64,000 nucleotides of DNA from Blepharisma japonicum (lineage: Eukaryota > Ciliophora > Heterotrichea > Heterotrichida > Blepharismidae). This document shows positions 32,498-42,441 of this stretch, piece after piece (position 1 is the first letter of the stretch; every line of letters starts with the position of its first letter). The notes below the pieces were generated by a model. It searched no databases and had not been told where the DNA came from. It worked only from the letters and a program-made list of their open reading frames with translations. The position numbers and the translations under genes are program-made. Location: contig CATKHK010000128.1 of the NCBI GenBank assembly GCA_949751835.1, forward strand, positions 1 to 64,000, given 5' to 3'.

Positions 32498-35400
32498 TTA
32501 TGCAGCTTGAGATAAAAGTTTGACAAATACTTCTAATCTCTTTTCAAAGCTTCCTGCACAATGCATGTTTTTTTCTATTTGAATTGGGTCATCCTGGCCG
32601 ATGAGCTGGAACCAGTTGAAGTTCAAATTATTCCATAAAGCTTCCAAACCTTGAACTATAAGCGGCTGACGTTCTGTACCCTGTGTAAATGTTAATTCTG
32701 GACAAATTTCTCTATAATAAACTTGGTTTAAGTTTATTAAGCCTAATAGGATTCTATTAATAATACCTAAATTTTTGGCCTCACCTCTTAGAACCATCAG
32801 GAAAATAGTTTTGAGGAGTTTTTTAAGCGGCTCCGACTGGGCCATCCTGAAATTTAATTTTATATCATAAGCAGGAGGCTCCTTTGGAAGACATAAATCT
32901 CTGACAATATTTTTCAACGTCACAAGGGAAACTAATGCAATGCTTTGATCAAGTGACTGTATTCCTTCGTTTATGATATATAGCAACTGTGCAGATTTAT
33001 CATGAGGCAAAGAATAAAAAGCAATCGTCCTAAGCTCAGCTGTACAGGTTATTAGCTGTAATAGCTCAAATACAATTTTAAAGATTTTTACATAAGAAAT
33101 CATATCTTCTATTGGAATAGTCACTATTGACAATAATGCTAATTCTAGTGTCTGCTTTATTGATAAATCTTTTGGTAAAGCCTTTAAAGAGATGCAACCA
33201 CTTGTGATAAGTCTGGTAAAAATTACTAAGGCCTGAGATATTGGTTTGTATTTATCTGTGTATAAATCAGCTGGATTTGCAATGCTAAGAATTAACGTAA
33301 AAAAGGAGATAATATTTTTTTCACAATATTTGAATAGGGAAAATCCTTTATGAGAGTCTATATAAAAATTACCTTTAAATGCAAAACTCAGCCTTTCTGT
33401 TCTATTAAAAGAAAATTCTTTTAAAAATTTCAAGAATGGTATCGAAATTTCTCGTTTATCCCAATTATTGCATATAAACACACTCAGTGGTTCTGAAAGC
33501 TTAGGATAAAACCAATCAAAAAACTTTGTCATATGATCAGAATCTAAAGACCCCTCTAAAACTCCTCTAAGGTCATACAATGCATTTTGCATCATAATGG
33601 TATTATTAGTCTGTAAAGCAGTTTCTATACACAAGCTAATAGGCGAAAAAAGCACTTCAAAGCTCATAGACTGTTTTACATTTGACATATAATAAAGTCT
33701 TGATATAGCTGTAATAAAATACCTACGAGATTTATTTATAATCAGAGGGTCCATAAACGTAAATCTATTTTGACTATAAGTGCTGAGGATTTCTATAGCA
33801 TTATTATCAGAAAATCCTATATTTCCGCATACTAAAAATGTTGAGTTTTCTAAAGGGTGGGTAATAAGCCGTGTTCCGTCAATTATATCTGAGAACATTT
33901 CTAAGCAGACTTTATAGGTATTTTGTGTAGCTTCTTGCAAATGCATAAAGAGCTTGCCTAAAATGTGACTTAAGACTAAGCTTTCGTTTTCTAGCTGAAG
34001 CTTGGAGGCTAGAGCTGTAAATGTTCCACTTACATTAGATGATACTTCTTTGTTAAAGTAAAGCTTAATGAACGACCGAAGGAAGGACAAGCAAGCTTTT
34101 ACTAGTCCAGTCGATTTTAATGAAGGATTTATGTCAATGAAGCTCATCAACTGTAAAATATGATAAGCAAGATTCCCATTTATCATATGTTCTTCATATG
34201 TAGTCTCTGACGCTTTTGGCCTTATCGCCCCATCTCTCTTTGGTGCTACAAATTTTGAGTATATTTTTTTATTTTCTATAATAATCACGCTCAATATATA
34301 CACCATAATTTCTAACTGCACTGCTGCCTCTTGATTTGTGAGCACAATTAAAGCTAATTCCTCGAATTTCATTATGATCCATGATGTTATACCTTCAAAA
34401 TCTGCCCTTGATAATGAGCAAATCACTGATAACTCAGCCAGCAGCATTTCTTCGTCATCAACTCTATCATCTTTCGTCAGCATTAAAGTTATATAAGATT
34501 TTGTAATTTCCACTATACATTTTTTCAAATCCTCTGGGAACGTTTTTACTTCTGGGCATAAAAAATCCCAAAACTGCAGCTGATAATGAATAATATTATC
34601 AGGGACATCAGTTTCTATAGAATTTTTAGTGAAATAAAAAATTTCGCCTAGAAATTCTAGCAAGTTCATGTGATTTTTTACGTCAAAAAGTGCTTTACTG
34701 CCGGCTAGTTTGGCTATGAGCCTGACAAACTCATAAAGGATAGTTTCATCTTCAAGCCCAATTTTGCCTTTTAAAATTTCTCTGATTCCTTGAACTATTT
34801 GTATTATAATTGAGAATCTTGTGTCTTGGGAAGCGAAAAAGTTTTTATTTATTGAGAGGTATAAAGCCTGGAATTTTAAACAGTTTTGGGCAGCTTCTTT
34901 GTTAGCAAGCCTGAGCATATATTGGTAAAGCTCAAAAATCTGCCTTGAAGTATCAATAGACTGAAGGGTTGCCCAGCCTGGGTTTTGTGAGGGCGAAACT
35001 TCGAAAAAATCTGTATTTTCTGCATCATTTGACCCGAATTCTAATATATTTACAAGGATTTTTAAAAGTAAAAGGATAATCCCAGATTTATCAGAATCGG
35101 AATAGCTTTCACTAAGAGTGGCGGCAAGAGCACTTGTGCAGCTACCAAAAAGTGCTGGAAGAGAGTCCTGCTGGAATTGCTTGGCATTTCGCTTATGCTG
35201 TGTAAGCACATATTCAGAGTTTGGGCCCATATCTTCAATTAGAGTGTCTATCAGCTGTAAGCCGATACATATATAGACTGGGGACTGTGTAAGAAACTCT
35301 AGGGCATAAGTAGGAAGCTTGGTGAACTCTGTGTTATCATTCCATGATTGTCTTGCAATCCTACATAAAAGTCTTAATAACGACAATAAAACCATATTTC

Positions 35401-35719
35401 CCGCTTTGTAAATATCTTCCCCTTTACTCACTAAATTTGATAAGATATGCTTATATAAGCTCAGCCGACACTCCTGGCTAAACAAGCTCCACTTCCTGTA
35501 TAAAAATTACTTTGTAATAAGATTGAAAAGAACTTGGGAGGCAAGATACACAGACTGGTGGGAGATATCTTGTAGCAATACATAGCTAGAAAGCTGAAGT
35601 CCAATAGGATTGTACACAAGCTCTTGGAAATACGAGTGCGCTGGCAGCTGATCTTCTGTATTTGAGCTGAAAAAGCAAGAACTTTGTCTTAGAAATTCGC
35701 TGACTAAATTTTCGTCCAT
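32498..35719 (-). CDS. Exportin-7-like nuclear transport receptor
   Basis: 1,068 residues from ATG 35719 to TAA 32500-32498 after removal of one 15-nt intron (35496-35510, phase 2), which otherwise ends exon 1 after LFNLITK. All-helical HEAT repeats throughout. Blocks characteristic of exportin-7/RanBP16 are present: IMVYILSVIIIENK with GNLAYHILQLM, LQLENESLVLSHILGKLFMHL, DLRGVLEGS...FFDWFYPKLSEPL and LLYIINEGIQSLDQSIALVSLVTLKN. Exportin-7 is an importin-beta family receptor that binds RanGTP and carries folded cargo through nuclear pores. Its length agrees with the family (about 1,087). Trp is always TGG. Trp usage and the single intron near the 5' end set it apart from its TGA-rich neighbour at 28893. 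Confidence 0.85.
35496..35510 (-). other. 15-nt intron
   Basis: On the minus strand GTAATTTTTATACAG, phase 2 (AA|G). It joins a 70-residue first exon to the 998-residue rest of exportin-7. Confidence 0.85.
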
Positions 35720-35798
35720 TTATTATAGATCTGGGGGTTTTGATTGAAATTTCTGTTAATAATTAAATTGAATTTTCATGATAATATGTTATTTATCC

Positions 35799-36266
35799 TT
35801 AAGGCTCGTTTCCCACTTGGTTTTCTAATTCTGAAATTCTTCTCTGCAAAGCGATCAGCTGCTGCTCTAATGCTGTTTTTTCGCCTTTAAGCTGAGTGAT
35901 TTGCTGCTGAAGCCGGCTATTTTCAGCTTTTTGATGAGAAAAATGTCTTTTCATCTCCTCTTCGACTCTTGAAATTTCGTTCATCAAGCTTTTTCTAACA
36001 TCATTGACTTTCATATTCAGCACATTTTCCAATGTGTCTTTTTCTGATCTTAGGATTTGGACTTCTTTTTTGTGGAAATTCATTTCTTCAGTTATTTGCC
36101 TGATCATTTCTTCGAGGCTTAAAAGTTTCCCCTTCAGGGAAGCTGAGCCTGCTGCGGTTTGAGTACCAGAAAGAGAGACCATTGACCCTTGAGTTTGGGC
36201 CATTCTGCTTTGAGGGGAAGCTGTTTCTTCCAGACCTGGACGGAATGATCCTGTAGTGCTTCTCAT
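35799..36266 (-). CDS. Small coiled-coil protein
   Basis: 155 residues if started at the second ATG (36266, MRSTTGSFRPGLEE). An upstream in-frame ATG at 36317 would add 17 residues of AT-rich, unlikely sequence. After a Ser/Gly/Thr-rich head (about 45 residues), residues 50-150 form one continuous coiled coil (LSLEEMIRQITEEMNFHKKE through LEQQLIALQRRISELENQ). It resembles short ciliary or basal-body coiled-coil proteins in general shape only. No TGA. Stop TAA at 35799 lies 79 bp from the exportin start. Confidence 0.72.
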   Translation of the reverse strand: MRSTTGSFRPGLEETASPQSRMAQTQGSMVSLSGTQTAAGSASLKGKLLSLEEMIRQITEEMNFHKKEVQILRSEKDTLENVLNMKVNDVRKSLMNEISRVEEEMKRHFSHQKAENSRLQQQITQLKGEKTALEQQLIALQRRISELENQVGNEP

Positions 36267-36505
36267 ATTTTTATATAATAAATCAAATGGAGTATAAAGG
36301 AAATAATTTATTTTCAAAGAAATAGATTTCTTATAATTCTATGCATTTTCAGCATTAAGATTTTTAAATAATGTTAATTATTATTTTTTCAGTAATTTTT
36401 ACGTTAAATTATTAGCGAAAATAAAGAGTTATGACATAAGAAATAATCCAATATTTTGCGTTAATTTAAGAAAAGATATACTTGCGTTAATATGCCATTA
36501 AGTAA

Positions 36506-37075
36506 ATGAAAAGTGTTTTGTATTATAAAGACAGATTTTATGATCACATCCATACAGTCCACAAACCCACTTACTACGATATTTTACCTGGAAAAAGACC
36601 ATTCTCAGTACTTAGAAAAAGAGTTATTTCATTTTTAAGAGACCCAAAAGAGCTTGATCCCGTTAATATTTTAAGGTCGCAAAATGAAGAAATCTTTATA
36701 ACTCCCCAGAAGCCTGCACCCTTTAAATGCGAATTAAGACCAAAAATCAAGCGAAGAAACGTGCTGTCTTTAGATGGAAAATCTTATGAAAAATTAATAA
36801 AAGATAGAAATAAAATCCAGGATGGAGCTATAACTGATAGACCTATAAGAAGAAGCATCCCTCCGTTGCCACTTAAATCTGATATAAACAAATTGTGCGA
36901 TATTAAGCCTATGCTCCCTAAACGTTCACAAAGTGTAGGAAGAAAGTCTATGAAAATGATTATAAAAATCCCTGTAGAAAAAATTAAGGATGAAGGACCA
37001 ATCACATCGTGGGAGCAAAGTCCTCACGATATGAAAATTATATACGATTACTATAATCTCCCAACAGTCAAATAA
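36506..37075 (+). CDS. Unknown protein
   Basis: 189 residues, ATG 36506 to TAA 37073-37075. Basic, Pro/Lys/Arg-rich, with Tyr/Asp/His-rich ends (YYKDRFYDHIHTVHKPTYYD; HDMKIIYDYYNLPTVK). No membrane segment or known domain. Its 3' end converges on the FYVE-like gene with only 28 bp between stops. Confidence 0.68.
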   Translation: MKSVLYYKDRFYDHIHTVHKPTYYDILPGKRPFSVLRKRVISFLRDPKELDPVNILRSQNEEIFITPQKPAPFKCELRPKIKRRNVLSLDGKSYEKLIKDRNKIQDGAITDRPIRRSIPPLPLKSDINKLCDIKPMLPKRSQSVGRKSMKMIIKIPVEKIKDEGPITSWEQSPHDMKIIYDYYNLPTVK

Positions 37076-37103
37076 ACAATTTTCGATAATTCTTATTTAT
37101 AAG

Positions 37104-38009
37104 CTAAATAATATTGCATGCACAAATATCTCTCTTAATATCTTCAATCTTTGCCAATCCTCCTTTCCCTTCTCCTTGTACAACAGGTTTAAAAGTTTTA
37201 CTATACGCTCTTCTTACATTCTGATAGCAAATTTGGCACAAGCTTTCTTTGATAATCTGAACAGGGACTTGGTTCCTAATAAACTCTTTTAGCTCAGCCA
37301 ATTCATTTTCTACTTTTTTCTTCTCTTCAAGCATTCCATTAATTTTTAGCCTCATGATTTCTACCTCTTCATGGCCTCTGGCTGTTTTTTGTACAGTTCT
37401 TTCTTCTATAGACTGTGAAGCTTCTAATTGTAATTTTAAATCTTTTATTTCTTCTTCCATCTTAGAGTTATTGTCGTATTCTTTTTGAAATTGCTGGTCA
37501 AGTTCCCATTCTTTTCTTTCATGATCAGCCTGTTGCTCTTTTTGTTTATTTTCAAGTTTACGTGATTTTGAGATGAATTTTGTGAGCTGCTTAGTTTTGT
37601 CGTTGCGTTCTTCAATGCATTTTTGGATTTCTTGGGCTATTTCTTGTTTAATTGCTTGGGATTTTGAATCAGTCTCTTCTACAAGCTTTTCATGATGACA
37701 AGATTCACAAAGACGTTCTTCTTCGCCACGGGTAGAAATGGAATGGTCCTTGCAGACTAGTCTGCCACAAGACAAGCAAGTATGCTTTTTTTGGATCAGT
37801 GTAAATGGGGTTTCACAAATATAACAAACTTCATTGGTTTCAATGACTTTATTGAACAAGTTGACTGATAAGTTGACTGGCTGGGTAATCAGACCTACAG
37901 TACCTTTTGCTAGACCTTTTAATGCCCTTTGGGCAATATTTGGATCAGATGTGGAGCTTGAAGAGCTGCTATTAGAGTTAAACTTTAAGAGACTGGTAAA
38001 GTTTTTCAT
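37104..38009 (-). CDS. FYVE-like zinc-finger coiled-coil protein
   Basis: 301 residues, ATG 38009 to TAA 37104. Ser-rich N-terminus, then a zinc finger at about residues 62-103: CYICETPF, KKHTCLSCGRLVCKDHS, LCESC. The Cys/His spacing is that of FYVE-type fingers, but the basic R(R/K)HHCR patch that binds PI3P is reduced to KKHTC and the WxxD lead is missing. Membrane lipid binding is therefore doubtful. Residues 115-255 are a charged coiled coil, and a C-terminal Cys motif (CQICYQNV, then CACNII) follows. A vesicle-tethering or adaptor role is typical for such architectures but not shown. Confidence 0.75.
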   Translation of the reverse strand: MKNFTSLLKFNSNSSSSSSTSDPNIAQRALKGLAKGTVGLITQPVNLSVNLFNKVIETNEVCYICETPFTLIQKKHTCLSCGRLVCKDHSISTRGEEERLCESCHHEKLVEETDSKSQAIKQEIAQEIQKCIEERNDKTKQLTKFISKSRKLENKQKEQQADHERKEWELDQQFQKEYDNNSKMEEEIKDLKLQLEASQSIEERTVQKTARGHEEVEIMRLKINGMLEEKKKVENELAELKEFIRNQVPVQIIKESLCQICYQNVRRAYSKTFKPVVQGEGKGGLAKIEDIKRDICACNII

Positions 38010-38207
38010 GTTTTTATTACCATATTAAAAACTCTTTTTAGATTTTATAATAATTTAGATTCCATTAGAAAATAATGATTTTAAATTATATAAAATTCTA
38101 TTTTTATATAAAAATATTTTGTAATATTTCTCTATTTTTTGAGATTTTGGCAATAATCCTATATTTTTATAAGACGTTTGGTTAATAAAGCATGCTTAGG
38201 AATATTT

Positions 38208-39119
38208 TTAATTGCTAGGACATGTATTAGAGTTCGTAGGAGAAACTTCAAATTTCAGCTCCCTCCAATTCAGCTGGGCTTCTGGAAATTCGTTATAGCC
38301 TTTGGAATTTCGGCACTCAGATCTAGAAGAGTCATCATCTAATATACCACAAAACATATAACTGCAGTTCGCAAAGCCAAATTTATTAGCTCTATAAATA
38401 TCTTGATTGCAGACAGGACACTTATGCTCTCTTCCATCAGACATCTCCAAAATTGCATCGAACTTGCCCATACCCAAACAAATGCACACTCTTTGTTTGT
38501 AAGCAACACATTCATGATTCATGCAGATTCCTTCTAAAACCAATCCTGATTTTTTGATTTTTCACACCGGAACTACCGTGTCTCTCCTCCCGCTATTATT
38601 ATCACTAATAAGCACTGTAATAATTTCGCTCTGCTCAACTCCATAGTCAAGCAGCGTATTGTTATCGTCCAGCTCAATTTCTTTATAGAGAATTTTGACT
38701 TTATTTCGATAATCCCCACTCCCACAGAACCTTTTCCTCAAATTAGAAATTTTTTCATTCCTTGGCAGTGACGCTCTTAGGACCTTTTTGGTATTTTCAC
38801 AAATCATAAAGGAAAGTGTTATTTTTTCAGTTAAATCTTCAGTAACTTCAAGCGAAAGAGAGTCTCCAGAGGTCAAGCCAATTTCATATAAAGGTACGTA
38901 GTGAGTTGATTCAAAGACAGACTGCTTATGCTTGATTTGAAACTTTAAGTGGCATGTTGAAATCCCTTCTTTCAGATTTTGGTGAATAATTTCGCGAGAA
39001 AGCTCACAAAGCCTGGTCGAAAGAGGCTTTTTTACTTTTATTTGAGGTTTAGAGAAGTAAGTCTCGTCAAGATTAATCCAGAATGAAGTATTCGCGCTAG
39101 TTGATTCATTGCAACCCAT
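38208..39119 (-). CDS. Ubiquitin-like protein with N-myristoylation motif and Cys-rich tail
   Basis: 303 residues, joined across one TGA-Trp (38564-38562). The start at 39119 is preferred over an upstream in-frame ATG because it gives MGCNEST, a myristoylation/palmitoylation motif. Two ubiquitin-like segments follow: KITLSFMICENTKKVLRAS with NKVKILYKEIELDDNNTLLDYGVEQSE is the clearer one, having the usual short-turn and delocalised beta pattern. The last 100 residues hold a Cys/His region (GICMNHECVAYKQRVC, CPVCNQDI, FGFANCSYMFCGIL). That region resembles an uncharacterised zinc-binding domain that I recall from ciliate and amoebal ubiquitin-like proteins. No diglycine end is seen, so it is unlikely to be conjugated. 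Probably a membrane-attached adaptor. Confidence 0.7.
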
Positions 39120-39512
39120 TTTTAAGTATTTGCAACTAGTAAGACGTAGATATGGAGAACAAGGAAATAGGAGATTATGGGGATGGGAAATTTTTAAAAA
39201 AGTGTAAAGAAGCAAATAATAATAAAAATAAGGACTCTTAGGGGGAAATTCAGTATAGAAAATTTGTCGAAATTTGTTGCCATTTACTTAGGAGATTTTA
39301 AATTAGATTGTTAATTTATATGCATTTTTGAAGAAATGTTATTTGATATTAGCTTTATTAAAAGCCAATTTTATTTCGAATCTTCATTTAACTTGATGGA
39401 AGATATGAGAATAATAAAGTCTCAACGGTCTATTTTTTTACTAGATAAATGTCCCATAATGATAATTTTATTTTTTGATTATTAAAGCAAAATAAAAATG
39501 TAAATTTTAAAT
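39120..39512. other. Intergenic, AT-rich
   Basis: About 390 bases upstream of the ubiquitin-like gene start; nothing recognised except AT-rich sequence. The sharp rise in GC after 39513 marks the candidate RNA. Confidence 0.4.
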
Positions 39513-39692
39513 GAAGGGTTTCGCAGACCCGTCAATTCAAATACAGGCACTTTATGGTGTATAGCTCGTAGAATTGACATTTGAAATAAAAGAAGAGTTG
39601 AGCCCTTCGGGTGCTCCTCTTCTCTGCCTCACATTCCTAATCCTAGGACATTCCATATGTCGACAGGAGACACCGTGGGCTGACAATTTTTT
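39513..39692 (+). ncRNA. Candidate structured RNA, Pol III-like (family unknown)
   Basis: A GC-richer island of about 180 bases in very AT-rich spacer with four helices on the plus strand. GGGT/ACCC is at 39516-39530. A perfect 8-bp stem GTCAATTC/GAATTGAC (39531-39538 with 39571-39578) encloses a CAC/GTG hairpin. A long hairpin AGAAGAG/CTCTTCT (39591-39623) is capped by GAGCCC-TTCG-GGTGCTC, a classic C(UUCG)G tetraloop. TGTC/GACA is near the 3' end. It ends in TTTTTT (39687-39692), a Pol III terminator. It does not match tRNA, 5S, U1-U6 or SRP landmarks that I can check by eye. A weak ORF at 39574-39822 crosses it and is judged spurious. Confidence 0.5.
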
Positions 39693-39774
39693 AAAAACAA
39701 ACAGAAAACTAAATCGATCTATTTATCCTCTTAAATTTTCTACTTTCTGTGTAAAATTTCCTATAACCCTTCAA

Positions 39775-40206
39775 TTATTCTTTAAAAGACTCCAAAAATG
39801 TGCTTTTATAAGTTTCCTTTAAGCTTGAATTCATATCAAGTAAATTTCCTAGCAGCTTTTCATAGCACTTTTCTTCACAAATAGTCAAATCTTCTTCTCC
39901 GTATTTAGATACAGGGTACTCCGAAGCACATCCAAATACACATTTTTTGCATTGATTGCTGTCATTCGGAAATTTTTTGTTAAAAATCCCAAAAAAGGAA
40001 TCATGCATTTCTTGGCATTCTTTTACGCAGTTTCCTCTAACTTTTTTCCAGTCTTCAAGCCTAACGGGATCTCCACTATAACAGCTTTCGGCACATTTTG
40101 AATATTTTACCTTAACATTTCTCAATATTTTTAAGCCTTTTTCAAGCTCTTCTTCACACTGCTGTGTGAAGCTATAATAGCTGAGTTTTCTCTTAAGATC
40201 ATCCAT
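39775..40206 (-). CDS. Small CX3C-rich cysteine protein, gene 1
   Basis: 143 residues, ATG 40206 to TAA 39775. Predicted all-helical with paired cysteines: CAESC, CVKEC, CKKCVFGC and CEEKC, that is repeated C-x3-C pairs on helices. Twin C-x3-C or C-x9-C helices occur in mitochondrial intermembrane-space proteins oxidised by Mia40 (small Tims, Cox17-like). No signal peptide is present, which fits that route, but the spacing does not match a known family. It lies 27 bp downstream of a second small Cys protein on the same strand. Confidence 0.68.
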   Translation of the reverse strand: MDDLKRKLSYYSFTQQCEEELEKGLKILRNVKVKYSKCAESCYSGDPVRLEDWKKVRGNCVKECQEMHDSFFGIFNKKFPNDSNQCKKCVFGCASEYPVSKYGEEDLTICEEKCYEKLLGNLLDMNSSLKETYKSTFLESFKE

Positions 40207-40233
40207 ATTAATTATCCAGGAATGGCTTAATCT

Positions 40234-40584
40234 TTACTTATTTGAGTATTGAAGTAAATAATCATTAATGACTGGAGCCATCGGTGAATACAACTGGCTT
40301 ACCTTTTCAGCTAAATTTTGCTTGCAAGTTTCATAGCAGCCCTCTTCTTTGCATGCAGAAAAACAGTAAAAAGCTTGCTGTCTAGATCTTTTCATTTCAT
40401 GCACAAACTTATCAAAGATTGATCTTCCTTCTTCGATGCAGGCTTGAGGCTTGCTTTCTTTCTGACATCTATGCTTATTCACTAATAAGTAATGTTTTCT
40501 AGCAAAATCAATATCATCAGTGTCTTGAATAATCGAAATTTCTTGCCTAAAAGCTTCTTCTCTAGTTGTAGGTGGATAAGACAT
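40234..40584 (-). CDS. Small CX3C-rich cysteine protein, gene 2
   Basis: 116 residues, ATG 40584 to TAA 40234. Helical and charged, with Cys pairs at CQKESKPQAC, CFSAC and CYETC (C-x3-C type, with C-x8-C). It begins MSYPPTTREEAFRQEI and lacks a signal peptide and membrane segment. The pattern and position suggest distant kinship with the neighbour at 39775, or a shared redox-folding route; both are inference. It begins only 20 bp after the stop of the preceding gene. Confidence 0.66.
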   Translation of the reverse strand: MSYPPTTREEAFRQEISIIQDTDDIDFARKHYLLVNKHRCQKESKPQACIEEGRSIFDKFVHEMKRSRQQAFYCFSACKEEGCYETCKQNLAEKVSQLYSPMAPVINDYLLQYSNK

Positions 40585-40604
40585 TTTTATTAAATTAAGC
40601 TTAA

Positions 40605-41468
40605 TTATAAAATTTTGTCAGGGTGCTTTAGTCTATGAGTGAGTATTTTTATTATTTGTGGACAACGTCCACGAATTGGGCTTGCAGTTTTACAAGGTGA
40701 AGCAGTTCAGCCTTCCCCAAAAGTAGATGATAATGGAAGAAGATCAGATTTCATATAAGAATTCATTTCTAAAGTTTTCAATGAAATATGTTTAAGTGCA
40801 TTACGGTCTGTCCCAGATAGCATAAATGCAGGCAATGTTTTATCACATGGCTTATTTGGAGACTTACTGAGATCTGGGCTTTGAGTTTTAGAGTCAATTT
40901 GTGAGTAATTTATGGAATCAATTACTATATCACTTTTTGTGATTCTGTGAAATGGTGGCCTTCCTTGAGCTTTATTGAATTTAATAGTACCTTTTTCTGT
41001 ATTTTTTTTAACTGCACTATAATTAGGGTCATAAGAGGCTTGGTTCGATAAATCTTGATAAGTTTTAAAAGTTTCTCTGCCTAGGTATTTCGACATATCA
41101 GGCGTTCTGATGTTTTGGACATTTGTCGAAATTGATGGAGAGTGATCAAAAGAAATAAATCGATTATGATGGACATCGTGGGCTCATTTGAGAAATTCAG
41201 GCCGTGCAAGCTGCTTTTCAAAAGAAATTGGAGACTGAACGTGGGGTGATAAAGAACGGCGAGGAGCTGAAATTGCTGATAACGTTCGTTTATGACGAGT
41301 TTCTGTAATAAAAAAGTTTGAAGTCATTGTGGCAGTTTTTGGGGAGTCAAGAGGAAGTGATGTATCAGCAGAGTTTGGCTTGTGGCGAGTAGATTTTATG
41401 GTAAGCTTTGAAGGAGCACCAATTTTGGAGTAGAGATCTAAGGATTGGGGTTTAAAATGTCTTGCCAT
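40605..41468 (-). CDS. Unknown Ser/Lys-rich protein
   Basis: 287 residues from ATG 41468 to TAA 40607-40605, joined across TGA-Trp codons at 41186-41184 and 40709-40707. Without the second TGA read as Trp it would end after STFGEG; read through, the frame adds 34 codons. Ser/Pro/Lys-rich with many SP/TP sites (RRSLSPHVQSPISFEKQL), no membrane segment, probably disordered. Not recognised. Confidence 0.65.
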
Positions 41469-41940
41469 TAGATAAATGCTGATTAATAGAATTTTGTTTG
41501 TATTTTAAGTCTTAGTCTTAATTATCATGTGAGCTATAATAACGATTGAAATATTTTCATTTATAGAGTAATAAAAGATCAAATAAAAATAAGCACCAAA
41601 AAGAACATAATTAGTATAATTTAAAGCAAAAACTGAATCAATCTGCCCATATTTTGCAAACAAAATGCTCTGCTAAATTATTTAAAAGTTTTAACTATTT
41701 ATAACAGATAACCAAAGAAAATATTTTATTAGTTATCTAATTTAAACATAAAAAGCCTATTAGCATCTAATTTTATCATATTTTAAATAGTCTTTTTCTT
41801 CCCATGAATTAATAATTTGTGTATTACTTAGCTAAGTATTGATATTACCATATAAAGCATATCATGCCTTAAATAAAAACTCAAATCTGTTCATAAATAT
41901 CATTTAAATAATTATTGGGGGCCTATCTAATATACCATAT
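41469..41940. promoter_or_regulatory. Divergent promoter region
   Basis: 472 AT-rich bases between start codons of the minus-strand gene (41468) and the plus-strand gene (41941). Promoters for both must lie here. No motif identified. Confidence 0.35.
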
Positions 41941-42351
41941 ATGGAAGCTAAAGAACTCGGTCTTTGCGCATTATTCAGAGGAGTTGACTATGTAGCTAAG
42001 GCTTCTAAGCGACCAAGAGAGCAGATAAAAGCTTTTACCTCTCTAGTATCTAACAAAACAACCCCATGCCTAGCTAAGCTATTAGACTCCATTAAAAACG
42101 TGTCAAATGATATAGGAATTGAAGAAACTGCTGAAATACTGCATCTTCCTCCAGACGTTTTAAGACTTTTACTAATAAATTACGGTATTCCTAAAGTTGA
42201 TACAGATGGTGATAAAATGACTATTGATAATGAAGATTTCAATGATCCTGAAGAAGATGAATTGTACTCAGAACCCGATATAAAACTAGATAAAGAGATT
42301 AAAACTTCTAAATCAGTGAATTATTCTTATCAAATAATAGATGAAGATTAA
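41941..42351 (+). CDS. Small helix-turn-helix-like protein, tandem copy 1
   Basis: 136 residues, ATG 41941 to TAA 42349-42351. The first 75 residues (FRGVDYVAKASKRPREQIKA, FTSLVSNKTTPCLAKLLDSI, then EETAEILHLPPDVLRLLL) are repeated in the next gene. The tail is acidic (DEDFNDPEEDELYSEPD). The block EETAEILHLPPDVL fits a helix-turn-helix. The copy lacks the long C-terminal HTH array of its neighbour. Possible transcription factor or regulator; unproven. Confidence 0.65.
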   Translation: MEAKELGLCALFRGVDYVAKASKRPREQIKAFTSLVSNKTTPCLAKLLDSIKNVSNDIGIEETAEILHLPPDVLRLLLINYGIPKVDTDGDKMTIDNEDFNDPEEDELYSEPDIKLDKEIKTSKSVNYSYQIIDED

Positions 42352-42441
42352 TTATAATATAAAAATTAAATCGTTTAAATTTGCTTTAAAAATGCTATTC
42401 TTTATAGCTTTATATAAATTATTTATGCAGAAAATGCATAA

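Noticed and set aside
39513-39692. Telomerase RNA identity for the structured RNA
   Set aside because: The CCTAATCCTA tandem does not match the heterotrich telomere repeat as I recall it, and no pseudoknot could be traced by eye.
39574-39822. 82-codon plus-strand ORF
   Set aside because: It crosses the structured RNA candidate and the end of the opposite gene, starts without a good ATG context, and has no recognisable composition or domain.
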